From Triplophysa rosa (taxonomy: Eukaryota; Chordata; Actinopteri; Cypriniformes; Nemacheilidae), in assembly GCF_024868665.1 (NCBI RefSeq), contig NC_079906.1, forward strand, positions 10,674,833 through 10,738,832: DNA of 64,000 nucleotides, written 5' to 3'. The translations under genes were made by a program, and so were the position numbers. Each line of letters begins with the position of its first letter. The first letter of the stretch is position 1. The notes below the pieces were generated by a model. It was not told the DNA's origin. It was given only the letters and a program-made list of their open reading frames with translations, and made no database searches. Shown in pieces: positions 12,401 through 27,400 of this stretch.

Positions 12401-15400
12401 TGTAGAAATTTTACAATTTGTACAGCTTTCCGACCTAATGCTGTATACAAGCCTGAGAGATCTACATGCAAATGTGACAGGAAGAAGCTGCAGCGTTTGT
12501 AAGATGACTAACCCGTTTTCAGACGGTAAAAGTGACAGGAGAGCCAGAGCAGAAAGCTTCCTCCTCTCGGGCTGGGTGATGTTGTCCATGCGGTCTACCC
12601 ACATTTCAATCATGTTTCCTAAGAGCTGGTCTGCCTGTGACAAACAAGAGATAAACATTTTCATTTCATATTTAAAGTGCAAAAAATTGACTCATGCCTT
12701 TCCAACCCGTATGACTTTCTTCAACAGAAACCAAACTAAGATACTTTAAAGACCTCTTTTGCGATGAAAAGTTTTTAATGTTGTTTATACGTTTGTGTGG
12801 TGTTTTTAATATTCTTTAAGACAAACCATGTGCAAATTTACACTTTGAAACCATTGCGGAGTATTTTCTTCACCAAAGACAATAAAAAAATGCCATTTGA
12901 AACTGCTCTGGTTAATGACATCATTACCCTGTAACCAATCACATCAACTCATTTGACCCCTGTGGATCAGCAGTTTGAGGCATAAATATGCAAAGACGGC
13001 GCATATATTCGGGCTAAAATGATCGCTGCACTGCTGTGTCAGCTCTCAGTTTCACTTTCAGTTTTAGCAGCGTCTGGAACTGCTGGCGGGGATAGACTAA
13101 TGCTGGGGCCACACCAAAAGATAATCGGGCCGATTTCTCCCCTTCCGACAGTCCTGGGTAAAGTCCCAATGATCTTAAACGTCTCTAAAGATTCTCTTAT
13201 AAGATTTCCCTGTGGTGTGATGTGTGTTAAGAGTGAATGAACCTGATCGGAAGAACATCGGAGCCGCCCCGAATCTTAAACGGTAGTGGTTGGAGTCCGA
13301 GTGTGCGGATGCTTTAAGGTGGTACAGAAAAAATAGGTCCAGTGGAGCTAGCGGAAACAGTAGACTCTTACGGGTGATAATGTCAGCAGCTATTTTTTAC
13401 AAAACTGTATTAATATTCTTTTTTAATTACTGTGAAGACATAAATACAACAATATTTGAGTTGCAATAAAATTATATCTAGTGCTGTTCCACCTTAAATC
13501 TTTAGACGACGCTGCTTGAGCAATTTCTCAACGATGAATAATATTTTTAAAATGACATAAAAGGTTATATGTACACATTTGTTTATATTGAACGCATATA
13601 TAATAAACAAAGCTTACAGTGAAATAATAACTTATTCTGAAATCTCGAGAGAATTTGCGAGATTTCCTGTGTTCACAGTCAGGACTCGGTTTGAAAATCT
13701 GTTGGTGTGTGTGGTGTGCTTTCTTTGTCACATCACGGCGCACCACACATTACAGGAGCAAAATGCTTTTTTCTCCTCATGTTTGTGGTCTCTCACCGTT
13801 TAAAACTCTTATAAGACTTAAAAAAAATCTTTTGGTGTGGCCCCAGCATTAATGAAACTGAGGTGTAGAGTTACTAGAGTTACTAAGCTATTTTAAGGCA
13901 AAATGTCAAAGAAAAAACGTTTAAATGTGTAATTTTGATGGTCAACGATTAATTTTAAGGAGTAAAATTAGCGACCACAGGGTGAATTTAAATATTCACG
14001 CTGCACTTTTTTTAAAACAAAGAAAATAAATGGCGACCAGGAGGTCATATAAAATACTTTTTTTTAGAACTTTCCAGCTTGTAGTCACCATCGAAAAAAC
14101 TCCTTTTTTATTTAACAGACAAAAGAAAAGCACCCAGGTCTGCAATGAAACGCTGACAGAATTTTCATTTATGTGGGAACTATCCCTTTAACCAGTGCAT
14201 TAAGTGATGCACACGGTGAAAACAAGATTAATACACCCGCCACAAGATAAAAGGAAAAACATTAGGGCGCTTCGAGTTGCCTGACAGGGTTAATATATTA
14301 AAACCTCCAACTTTCAAGTTATTTGGCTGATACTGTAAATAATGGAATCTCAGTGGGATAGATATTTCTGGGACTGAAGAAATTATGGAGAATAGTGAGA
14401 TATGCTGAGACGGCGATAGTGCCAACGAGTTCAATTATTTAGCAAGTAGGGGTGCTAGAGATGCAGCGCAGGGGTGAGAGAAAAAGACTCGATGTGGGCG
14501 TCTGACTCCACAGGGACCAAATTACAGTAAGATCTGCTACCGCAAAAAACACAACGCAGAGCTGAAGCTCGAGAATTTTTGCTTATGATCCTTTCAGTGC
14601 AATGAATTTGACCTTGACACATAGTTAAAATTTATTCATTTCATTTGTCTTTGTAATGGATGCTATTTCTGTAAATCGGCCAATCAGCATCCAGGACCAG
14701 AACTAGCCTCTTTTTTTTTTTAATGATTAAGTGCCATTCGCTGGTTTATCTGGCAAGCAGATGCCGGCGGGCTGGCAGTCATCCTCACCTCCTGGTTGAA
14801 TTCTGCAGCCATCTGTGTGAGAAGGGAAGTGAAAAAGCCTGAATTCTGCAGGAGAATGCGACCCGTCACCCCCAGGTGTGTAGACATGACCACCGGGTAC
14901 CTCTGCAGTCAAACACACAAGTATTTATAAGCACTGAAAACAAGAAACGGTTTCACTGCTGATACTGTAGAATCATATAGTGTTCAGACTTACTTCGCCT
15001 TCAACAATTCCTCGTATCACAGACGGCAGAAGAGGCTGAAACATATGGGAGCCCAGTATAGGACTTACTTTAATGGCACTTTCAACAACCTGCAGGAGAA
15101 AAATATATTGAACATTTCATTTCATATAGCAAATTCATTGAAAGTAGGCACGGGTTAAAATGGAATGTTCAGCTCAGAAATGGATCACACAACCTCCAAC
15201 GCTGTGAAAAGCAGACATATGGGACCGGGGAGCAGGGTTGGAGGAAGCATTATATTTATATGCTGAACTGCGGTTACAAAAAAACGGCAAAGACTTCTAG
15301 GGAGTGAGCTGATGATGTGTGTGTGTAGAAAGCTTATATTTAAATGCTAAGGTTTGATGTTTAACTGTTTATCCAAAGTGTGAGTCATACCGTGCCTCTG

Positions 15401-18400
15401 TGCCTTAGCATTTAAATCATATTTTATGCTATGTATATACAAGTATATTCAAAGGTACTTTTGATATATTCAAGAAGTAAACAAGAATGTATATGTCTTC
15501 TCTTTTAAAGACGGCATGAAATAAAAAGAAATCATGTGTTTTTTGTAGGTGACTTATCTGTGCAATTTATTATTTATTATCATAATCTCCAATCAAAATT
15601 GTTAACCTATTCCCCACTCAAAACGACCTCTCTTTACTTCCGGTCACGAGGAATAGTGTGTGGGCGGGGCTTCAATGATTTAAAGGGAGGGAGGGAGAGA
15701 GAGAGAGATACACCATTATAACTCTACATAGCAATACATAACAGTATTTAAATACAAAGCATATTATACAGTAAACCACCATACTGGGACTTTTGGTAAC
15801 AAAGTTGCCATGACATTTACAAAGCTGCTTAATTCCACATCACTAGCAAAAAAAAGCACTTTGGAAACATTCAATATCCTGTATGGGCCAGCCCTATCGG
15901 TCATAGTTCAGACTCTGAGGAAATCTACAGTACCACTGGTCTGAGAAGAGCTCTCGGCCTATTAACCCAATGCAACCCTAATGTCGACAGGATGATCGAG
16001 TCCCTCAAGGTGATCAACAACGTTCAAGGTTTTCTTTATGCTGCCTGCAAGCAGAACAGCCTGGCACAGAGAGCAGAACTTCACTTAAGTGACTGCAAAA
16101 GGGTAATTTAGAAACAAGACATATAAACTAACTCTTCTGATGTGTCTGGATTGCAGCCACGGTCGAGTACAGTATAAAGCCGAAGCTGGTAAAGCCTTCG
16201 CGAACTGCCGAGGGAATTAAGCCACTACAATGACTTTCAAGTGTGAAGGAGGAAAAGCAAACAACTGAGAAAATCCTTTGGCCTCAATGTATGTTTGGGC
16301 ACACTTCAGTGTTTTGAGGTTACCTTATATTTAGTCATCTTGCCTACAATTTACACCGAGCGTGTGCAGACTGCACCTGGAAAATGGCACTTTCGGGGGG
16401 GAGTGGGCATTGACTGCATGACACATGCTGGTGGTCAAGTGTGTTACATTCATAAAGACGCCCCTACGGGCTCACGCTTGTACTTGCTCCAGCCGCATAG
16501 TTTGTTCTTCAAATCAATCACGAACGACAACATGTTTCCCTACGGATGCTCTGGTCGGGATGGATAGGAAGCCGCATTTTTATATAATTTTTATAACCCC
16601 ACAGCAATCCTCGGTATAAGAACCTGACAACTGCAATGCTTGAAATAGCAAAAATAAAACCAAATTAAATAAAAAATGTACTAGGACTGCACAATAGAGA
16701 TGTATTTCAAAATATTGCAAATGTCTAAGACAATATGCATATAGCAGTGATTTTTAATAAGCATTTCTAGATGCCCTTTCCAGTCCAGTGTCTGTTGAAT
16801 TTCAACAAAATCAAACCTCAGGAGTGACAAAGTCATCCAACAGCAATGAGAAAAACTGACAGCATGACAAGACCCATGAAACCTGTGATAAAAAAAGAGG
16901 TCATCAAATAAATAAATAAATGTTGAACTCTTCCTAAATACATGCAGAAATATTACTGTTGTATTGCTTAAAAGTGAATAAGAAAAAAAACAGAGCATCT
17001 TTTCTGAATTTGGACCTGTTTCTCCAGATTTCATCTACTGCAAATAAATGCTAATAGCAACAATATTTGGGGAGAAATATTGTCAGTAGTTCACAGAATG
17101 AAACAAAAATGACCGTTTTACATAACACATACCTACAAACATTTAATCTATAATTCATACACAACAATATAAAAAATAATACCTGCTGTATTGTTACTCA
17201 AATAATTTGATACGACATATCGCTGAATCAATTTTGTAATGATTTATTAAAGGAGTAGTTCACTTTAAAACAAGCCCCCATTGACTTTCCATAGTCATTT
17301 TTATTCCTACTATGGAAAGTCAATGGGGGCTTATTTTAAAGTGATCTACACTCCTTTAAAATAGTTTAAATTTCACAGGTATCAAACTTATTAACTCTGG
17401 TGTCTTTTTTGCAACTGACGCTTTCATTACAGACATTACGCTTTCAGTCTTACAAGTCAAGAGACAAGAATGAACCATAAATCTCTCACAAGTCTCTTAA
17501 TCAATGATGAAATATACATTTTACATCATGTATATCAATACAAATGTATTAACAACATTTAAAATATCGTCCAGCTTCAAGTTTAAGCCTGTTTCCTTAA
17601 GCCTGACGGTTCCAGAGCGTAAGCAACATGAAAGAATGCGTTTGATTTCGGAGTACTCTTAACAGAAGAGCTTCACATTAGTTCCACTTGACAAAGGTGA
17701 TTTCAGTCACGAAAGGACATCAACTAAAATGGCTTTGATTCATGTACACCTTAAGAGAGCAAAATCGCCTTTTCACACCGTCCTTAAGCCGACTCGAGTG
17801 ACATCTTTCTAAACAGATTTACCGAGAAGACGGCCCTTCTGTCTGTGTTAATTAAACATGTCAATAACCCGAATGTAACGCCTCCAGATACTGCTGATGT
17901 ACATGAACAAGTTAATTAATGAGTTACAAAACTTCTGTCCTTGGACTTTATGATTTACACATAAAACATGATACCTGTGCTTCGCAGAATGTCTGCCAGC
18001 ACGTCACAGGTTCACCGGCTATACAAACTTTTAATGCATGCTGAACAATATAGAAAGAGTCGCAGGGGTGGAAGTAATCTGTGCAGAGGTCTATACAAGT
18101 GTGTCTGACATCCGCAAACGCTGAAGGGAAAAAAAAAATCTTAAATGACCAACCATTATAGGAATATGTAGGCTATTATTTGTATCTAAATATGCAGAAT
18201 GATGGGCTGTTCAACAATTAATCCAGAATAAAAGTTTGCGTTTACATAATATATGTTTGCGTTTATATAATATATGTCTAGACATATATATTATGTAAAC
18301 TCAAACGTTTATTCTGGATTCCCGAGCAGAATGTTTTCCAAGAAATAAACATGGATTGTGATTTATACTTTTCTACTTGAATATGCAAATAATACAGTAT

Positions 18401-21400
18401 CGGTACAATCATTGTACACACACAGTACTACAGTTTTTCCCTGCATACTTATTTCCAAGTCTTGCACTTGGTTTGCACCAGCAAAATGAACTTATTAAAT
18501 CTTTCTACAACACCGTGGAAAATATGTAGTTATATCACAGATAACCTTGGGCTTTTCTTTTTCCAATTACGTTACTTTTCCTCTCATGGAAAGATGTTGC
18601 CTGTTGGCACAATGGAAGCAACACACATAGGGCGTTTCTCAATTCCAAGAACGCAAAGAACGGACTTGTGTTCTCGCGGAGACCGGTCTTGCGAGGCAGC
18701 CTTGGAAGAGAAAACTCTGATGGGCACGCCGCAATTACATATACGACTTTAAGCGGGTTCGGTACGTGCAAGTCTGCATTCAATGCATCCTTGATATCAA
18801 GAACACATCCTGGTAAATTCATGCATTTTCTGTTCTTGTGTTCCTGAGTATTGGAACCGGACTTGACGGTTATTGATGAAGTAAAATGAGAACAGAAGGA
18901 CACAAGACCGCTGAAGAATGCATATTGAGAAACGGCCATAAATTCTCTTTCACACTTTTATGTTTCAGCTGATTACTGAAACATAAAAACGATGAGTTGT
19001 CCGCACATGTTCTAAAATCACAAAAAAAATGCCACCAGACTAAAATGCAGATTCAAAAACTCTATCAATGTAGCTCCAGCTCTTACAGCACAGACGGTGT
19101 GTTATCTTCCAAATTGGCTTGAGGTCTCCGATGTGCATCTGCTAACCTATGAAGAACCAGCTGGAAGCCCAAGCTAAAAGCTTTATCTCTAATGGCAGCA
19201 CACTGGCAGGGAATCTACAACATTTCTGTGCCCACCACCTTTTACAAAGTCCACTTTGATGCCCACATCAGTCAGCCTTCATCCGTACAACCCCTATACA
19301 GTAAAACAAGCATCTGCGCTATAAAACACCATTCCTGGCAACGCTTAGCGAATTGATTAAACTGGTCACAAAAATAATGTAATAAAATATCAGGGTCGTA
19401 ACACTCGAATCGTTTCATGAAAGCAGAAGTGTTTGAATGGTGAAGGACGGCGACAAAAGCGAACCTCTTCTGTCGGATCCAGGCGCTCGAGTGCACGAGC
19501 TGAAGAAAGCGTAAGTGAGGAGAGCTTTTTCGAAGTCAAAAAGCAGCGCTAACTGCATCCTATTCAAAGCAACAAGAGGGAGCTGAGGAATGATTTTCCA
19601 GTCATTACTCTGCAGCTGAGCCAGGCCACTTCATTTCACAACAAGAATGCGGCCACAAAAGAGCCTTACGAGAAAGATTGATCAGTCTGTTTGTGAAAGA
19701 GTGTGAGGGATCGAATCGTACCTTCAAAACCTGGACTTGTCCCTCTGTGGAGATGTCTTTTAGCAGTTCACAGAAAGATCTGCAGAGGGCTTCGGCATAG
19801 TTCTGAAAATTACAGGGGTAAAAATAGAGAGAAGTCCGTAGTGTAAAGTGTGTTATTTAGCCGTTTTTTATATCGTTGCTGTCCTTCCAAGGTTTCAGAA
19901 TGACAGCGAAATATCAAAAAATATTTTTTGAACTGTTCCTAAAATATAAAAATAAATCTGCATTGTTTCTATTTCTAAACATGTTTTATATCAAATACCA
20001 ACAGATATAAAAATAAAAACCTGACTTGCTCTTATAGAAATATTATAATGGGTCGTGGTTAGATCGTCCATTGGCACATTGGTTCAAAATAGAGGTGCAC
20101 CGATTGACCGGCAAGAGATCGGAATCGGCCGTTTTTTCGTATGATCGGCCCGACCGGTGACCGGCCGGTCAGTCTCACGTCTCGCCGATTCCAAGCCGAT
20201 CTTCTGTTTCCCGTGATGCGGGCAAGAACGTCACAGCCGTCAGTACACTCAAAGCCGCAAGTAAACATGTAAACGTGTGCGCGCACAGCCTGTCTTTCAC
20301 GGCTCGTTTGTACTCGCGTGTGTCTCTGCTGACTGACGCGCATCTCTCATATTCGCTGACTGCACGCGCGTGCACACGCATCATGTACTGTACAACACTG
20401 TAGTTCATCTCTCGCTGCTCCGTCTACATGGGGTATATATGCTAACAGTGATGCTAAACTCTGACACATGCTAAACTCATGTTGAAGTCGTTCACTCTGT
20501 GTAAAACAAACGTAAATTCCATTCAACCTGATTCCTTGTCTTACATTAAAACTGTGGTCATTTCACCTAGGTAAAATGACATTCAACACGACTTCTACTT
20601 GTTTTTAAAAATCCAAAATATTAAAAAATGAATAAATCAACCAATATATGTGATATATATCTGATTGATACTCATAAGATTTTTAACTTTTTTATTGAAG
20701 TTGCAGCAAAAATCAACCCACTTCTTTTAATACTACAGACACAAGATAAAGACAATTTATTTTACATTTCAGAAAAAATGAAATAAAGCAATGTTAGTTT
20801 CATAAACAGAAACAGTCAAGAATAAAGTTGAAGTATTTTATTGTTATCTTAGACTTTTGTGAGATGAGTACAAAAATGAAAAAGGTAAATTAAGTGACAT
20901 GTTTAGTTATATTTTATTATTTGTACTTCTTTTCAGTCACAGAGTTCTTCAATTTAAGAGTTGTTTGGGAAAGAGAAGATTCTGTAATTTAATGCAGCTT
21001 GGAGAACTGCATTTAGGGAAATTTGGGGAAATTGTAATGTTCAATCATTTATTCAATGAAAATAAAAAAATGTGTATTGAAGAAAAGTTAATATGGTTTT
21101 ATATACAGTATACTGTCAATTATAGTTTGTGGATAGAAAATCGGAATCGGCAGGTTTCACTTGTAATAAAATCGGAAATCGGAATCGGCAAAGAAAATTG
21201 CAATCGGTGCATCTCTAGTTCAAAACAAACATCCAAATCAACAAAAATTGGGTCACTGGACACAAAATCAAGATCCTGCCATAGCCATCCCAGTTGCCTG
21301 ACCTGAACCCTATAGAAAATGAGTGGGATGAACTGAAGAAGAGGGAGCACCAACATTTGAAGTATCTGGAGAAATTCTTTATGGAGGAATGGACTCGGAT

Positions 21401-24400
21401 GACTCAAACCTCATCAGACTGAAAAGAAAACACTCAGAGCGGTTTTTCTTATAAATTGAGGTTGAGTAGTGTATTAAATACAAGGGTTCCAATAATTGTG
21501 GCCAACATGTATGGAAGAAAACACTCTTTTTACAATTCCCCCTACTTCAAATTGTTTTCCTTCAATGAAATGTTGGAATTTTGTAGATTTTTTAAATAAA
21601 GGTTGAAAACGAGAAACAATGCAGATTTATTTTTACAGCCTTCTTTGCTCATATCTACCAAGGGTGCCAATAATAGTAGAGGGCACTGTACATAAAACAA
21701 TAAACATGTGATTGAAATCGATGCCTGAAGTTGACACCCTCATGCAAGCTAACTGTTAATCTCTCACTAAGCAAATGCTAACTTCAGCTTTATTTACATC
21801 CTGCTAACTTTATTGCACTATAATTTTCTTGCTATTGCGAAAATAATCAAGTTATAATTAAGGTTTTCATGTAAGTGTAAGCTACAACACAAACATATTA
21901 ATTCAAGAGTTAAAGAAAACCTTTTTTTTGTAAACTGCATATCAGAACTGACTCAGTAAAAGTAAGTCATTAACCTTGGTCGTCCACTATCATTCTAAAC
22001 CGTAATCTCACATACTAATCTTTTCAAATTTCCGCCACATTTATCTTCCCAGAAAAGTGCACGTAAGGTTACATCACACTTCATTAATACCGTAATTTCC
22101 ATCTTCGCTCCCTTTGAAGGACTTCTTTTTTGAAGTTTGTTATTTTTCTTGCACTCACCTGTAAGAAATCTGTTGCCGAGAGATAAATGTAGGCATTGAT
22201 GATCTGAAAGCAGGTTCTCACATTCTCCGAGCTCAGTTCTGAAATAGAGAAACCAAATAAAATGATTGAGGGGTGGAGGAAGATCGACAGAAATGACAAT
22301 CGGGGGACAACACGACGATGCAGGAGACAGTGGTAATAGTTTTCGTATAACAAAAGAGCATTCTGGAACCCAGACATTTTCAAACACTCTTGACTCATCG
22401 AGAAGTCAAGCTGCTGGAGATGGAAACAAGCCAGATAGCAAAACCAACGTTTTGTCTTGTGTATAAGAAAAATGATGATTAAAAAATCTGAATAGGAAAA
22501 TCACATTTTGTGGATCAATCAAGAATCATTTGAGAACAAACAGTGCATGAGGGAATAGATTCTTTCCTCTACCACAGTTCCGGAAGTCCTTTTCACGGGT
22601 AGTGAAGCGTATAAATCAAGATTACAAGACAGCAAGCTGTGACTCGAGAGATAATAATCTTTCAGAAATTAGACTAACAATTACATTTAAACACTGTACA
22701 CTGGCACAACAAGGAATAAGTAATATGAGCAGCTGCAATCACGGAGCAAGTCACTCATCTAGCACTTATCGTTCTATTTATTGCTATAGTTGCCATGGAG
22801 TCCAATAATCCCTTTCAATTAGACGCTGCGGTTGATCTTGTTAAGCTTAAATTAAACTGTGGCCTTTTTCGTTAACCAAGACAGATTCTTCTAAACACGA
22901 TCGCTGCGCACAAGCCTCAGTAGACTCTAAAGAGTTATTCACTCATATACTGGGAGATTCAGAATGCCGACTGTCCCGGGTTCCCTTTGGAGATGACCTT
23001 GCACGCATCGACGGTGACCTCGGATAAAAAAAATGGCAGAATGTCTCAAAGGCTGAACAGGATTTGGGGGGAATTTCGAGGGCTTTAGTGTGGGGTGACC
23101 CCTGCACTGTTAACAGTAATGAGAGATGGCAGACTCACTGCTTCAATTGTGCCTGAAACGGCTAGATTTTTTTTTTGCTTTCCAAAGGTCAAGAAGGTCC
23201 CAATTCAGCACAATTCCCCAGTGACACACACACACCATTTGTGTCCATTGCCAGCTGATGATCTGAAGATAAAATAGCTTTTCTGAGCTGAGTTGGTCAA
23301 GTTTTAACACAACATCACAAGCCCTATTGGAAGCTGGATGGACAGAAAAATACACCAATCGCCCCATACACAAGGTCACGTGTCTGTTTTGAAAAAGGAA
23401 ATGATGTCTTTATGGGATAAAATTAATGCCACACACATAAACATACACCATTTGTAAACCAGCGTTGCTCAAACAAAGAAAGCAATGTTTTGACAGTGCC
23501 ACCATCTTCAGAAAGTAATATGTGTCTATAGTTGGGCAATTCCAGCATTACGGATGTGACACTTTCGGGAAAAATTTGAAATATCAATTCTCAGAGAATG
23601 TATTTATTACAAGTATATTGAATAATTTGTTTATATTTTACTAAACCCCTGGTGATAGAGTCCAGACATCAGAAAAATATCAGTCTATACACAAGTTTTC
23701 GATTTTAAAAGAGGAAAATGCGTTAATGGATGTGACAAAATGGATGCACGTTTTTGAGAGACAAAATACACTGTAGGATTTCTGTGAATCAAAATGTGCT
23801 AACCAGAAGCAATGATACCCAACAAATGACTTTTTACAGAACATAAAATAATTACTAGATTTAAATTTTCATGTGGCCATTTATGAGAATTATGGAGCGT
23901 TATGGTTGTGACAATTCACTTACCTGACTATGGAAAACTATGCTTTAAAAATGTCAAGACTCCACATGGGTATTTAAACGAAGTTAACCAACAAATGTTG
24001 ACATCTGACCTATCAGTATCAACCTTTGGTAAAAACTTTCATCTTAAGGTTGATATTTGTATGGAATTGCCTAGTTGGCATTAGAGCTGAAGATCTTTGC
24101 CCGAACCCGACGTGACCCGACGGGTTCGGTCGGGTTCAGGCTTAATTTCTATCATTTTACACGGGCTCGGGCCGGGCTCAGGCTTGCGCGATAAATGAGC
24201 GGTCATGTGATGCGTTCCGATTAGCGCGACAAAGATGCAAAAATGGATGCTGAGGGTTGCAACACATTCTCACTCCCGACTCGTCACACATTTATGCTCG
24301 GTCAGCGCCCTTCGGCGTCACTTTTGAACGCGCAGGGTACTCCTTTGACGTCGTTTTTCGACGTGAAGGGCACGCGAATTTCACGTCATTATGAAAATGT

Positions 24401-27400
24401 ATATTAGATATAATTTGCAATGATGATGTTTCGGGGTTTAATTTAAGTTTAATGGCCAGGATAATTGCATTTACATGACACTATTCAGACAGTTTGAGCA
24501 AGTAATGTTTATTGAATGTTTAAAACAGTTTATTTATCGTAATATAAAACACATAATACAAGTCACAATGTCGTTCAAAAATACAGACATTCCAAGGGTA
24601 CCAACATGAAACGATCGATTTGTACGAGGAACAGATGCGAAAGGGATCACCGTCCGCCGTAAATCTCAAATCCAGTGAAGAACGAAGTTCAAAATTTGCC
24701 GCTAGAGGAAGTTACGTCAGCTTCGATGCCATTGGCTTTCCCGTGTCTCGTGTGCGATCGCGTCATTTCGTTGGCTTTGAACGTGAAACGGTATTGGCTC
24801 CCGCAAACGACTGCATCTAGCTGTTCCGGTTTATCTTTTGAATGGGAGCCTCAGCCGAGTTCATGTATTCACGGACACGCACGGCATCTCCATTGTAATG
24901 TTATCGTAAGGCTTTGGTGCAAAAAGGTATGCGAAACGAGTTGTTTGATTTATTTTGTAATGCTTTTGGTCACTTTGTGTAATAAATACCTGTGACTGTA
25001 CTTTTATTCGCGTGTTGTGTTTTATATGGCTGAGAAGTGGTTAGGGTTAGGTTTAGGGTGAGGTTGGGGTTAGGTGCTACAAAATATTAAAACCATAAAT
25101 AATTATGAAATGCTAAGAATTGCACGCATCTCGGTCTGGAGCATTTAGAAAACAGCAACGCAGTTCCCTGTTCGTCGAAAAACAACGCCAAAGGGGTACT
25201 CTGCGCGTTCATATGTGACGCCGTGGGGCGCTGACCGACCGTAAATATGTGACGAGTCGGGAGTGAGAACGGGTTGGCTGAGGAGGTAAAACGGAGGCTT
25301 GCCTCTGGCGATTACGTTTTGGTTGCACCAGCAACTAAAGCAAAGTCTGAGGTGTGGAAAAGTTTTGACCATGTGCATAATGAGAATAATGAGCCAGTGG
25401 GATATGTGAGATGTTACAGAGGACTTATTTATTTCTTTGTTCCAACATCCAAGTGGCCTATAGCCTACGTTAGTCATTAATAAATTATGTTAAAACATGT
25501 ATAAATGACTCATTCTTGACAAAAAGCTGTGCGCGTGCGCACATTTGAATAGCCTAATGTCGGGCTATAAACGGGTTCGGGCTTTTAAAAAGCTGTCAAT
25601 CAAAATGTACTTGTCGGGCTCGGGCCAAATTCTGTCGGGCTCGGGCACTGTCGGGCCTAACTTTTAAGGCCCGATTACAGCTCTAGTTGGTATATAACAG
25701 TAAAATATAAAACACACTTGACCTTTTTAAGATAAGTAAAATACTTTGATATAATGTAAGGTCATAAAATAACACCTTGTATGGGGTTGTTCATATTTTC
25801 TTGAACCGCCCTTATATTACAAATTCAGTATACTGTATAATACATTTTGTACCTCTAATACTGTCATAAATGACACTTCCTATGCAATCTACTTGCAACA
25901 GCGAGAGTTAATGTAATAATTTAAAAAATACATAAAAAACTTGGGTTAGCTGTGGGATAGAATCTAACACTTGTGAGAAACCATCAATGTAACCAGAAAG
26001 ACAAATTATATTACGACAGAAGGTGGTCCAGTTCTAAAACATGTCTAGTGAATCAAGAAACTTTCCTCTAAATACGTGGTTGTGCTGAACCAGTTTTAAC
26101 AGTCCGAAATAAAGCAACGGGTTTCTCCAAAATGTGCTTTGCTCAACACTGCTAAGCGGTCAGTTTCAAATACAAGAGCACTTCAAGCTTCATCTTCATT
26201 CGACACTTGAGAACGCTGTCCGCGGACACCTCGGAGTTCAAATCACTTGAATGAAAATTAAAATCATTCCCATTTCACAATAAATAAATGACAGAGACAG
26301 TCGCTCCATGTCTTCTACTTGCCTTCTCCGTGATTCACACACAGTTACGGATGATGAGGTACGAAACAATTTAATTTCAACCGTCTCGTGTGCCTCATGA
26401 ATATTTATGTCATCAGTTGAACGACAGTCTCGAGCGCAGAAATGAGCGCGTCACAAGCATGTTGTCATACAGAGACGTAATCTGGAGTGATGGACGGTTT
26501 AGGAGAGGAAAGGCCCATGCTTAGAAACATGCTTATTTGTAATTATCGAGCTGTGATTCATCAGGCGAAGGGTAAACAAATCTGATTTGTACAGCACGGT
26601 ATGTCAGAGAAGTGACCTACGTTGCCATTTCCTTCGAAATGACGTCAATAAAGCCATAACAAAGCCATATGTAAATCGAAATAAAACCATTTATAGACAA
26701 ACACAATCTTAATATCTCCACTAGCTGCTGTTACTATAGTTTATGTAAAGACGCCTTAGAGGACCATAAAAGCAAACTAAAGGATTGTTTTTCCAAAGAA
26801 CAATGTGCTAGTATCTTTAATCTATTAGTGGTGCCACAGGGAACTGTAAAATTAATATTTGTGGAGCCTGTGTTGAAATCCGTGTTTAAGCATAATTAGC
26901 TGGGAATTCTCACAGTAATGCAGTCAGTGTGAGTTATGAGCTAATCCTGCTTTGACTAAACCAGCTCCCTCTGAGAATATAATGACCAGTTCATCAAGAC
27001 GTGATTAAACATGCCGCTATAAGGCTGTATGAAATCTTTTCTTTCCGTTTCATGTCAGTTTTGTATAGGCTGCACATGCAACCTGAATAGAAAATGAAAG
27101 CAGTTAAAGTGATAGTTCACCCAAAAAAGAAAATTCTGTCATCATTTACTCGCCTTCTTGTCATTTTAAACCTGTTATGACTTTCTTCCGCAGAACACAC
27201 AACAAAACACATTTTAAGTTGAGTTGGTAACCGAACAGCACTGGCACCCATTCACTTCCACTGTACAGATACAAAACCAATGCCAATGTCAATGGTGCCA
27301 GTTATGAACATTCTTCAAAATATCTTCTTTTGTGTTCTGCGGAAGAAAGTCATACTAACGTGTCATGTTTATTGGGGTGAACTATCCCTTTAGAGACCTG

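Larger units (their letters stand above)
24082..25685 (+). mobile_element. hAT element with BED-finger ORF, itself interrupted
   Basis: It begins TAGAGCTG and ends CAGCTCTA, with 8-bp duplications GTTGGCAT (24074-24081) and GTTGGTAT (25686-25693), one mismatch. Repeated 'cgggctcggg' and 'cgggttcggg' words lie near both ends. It carries a short transposase N-terminus, and the catalytic domain is missing, so it is non-autonomous. Confidence 0.88.
23533..25815. mobile_element. Repeat family 'GGATGTGACA', copy 1, split by a hAT element
   Basis: The parts at 23533-24081 and 25694-25815 flank a hAT insertion. Shared phrases such as 'gggcaattccag', 'ccagacatcagaaaaatatcag', 'acccaacaaatga' and 'actatg(g)aaaact' recur at 47095-47960 and around 49000-50950. 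It is an old dispersed repeat of unknown class. The right end near 25812 (CCGCCCTT) vaguely mirrors the left GGGCAATTCC. Confidence 0.7.
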
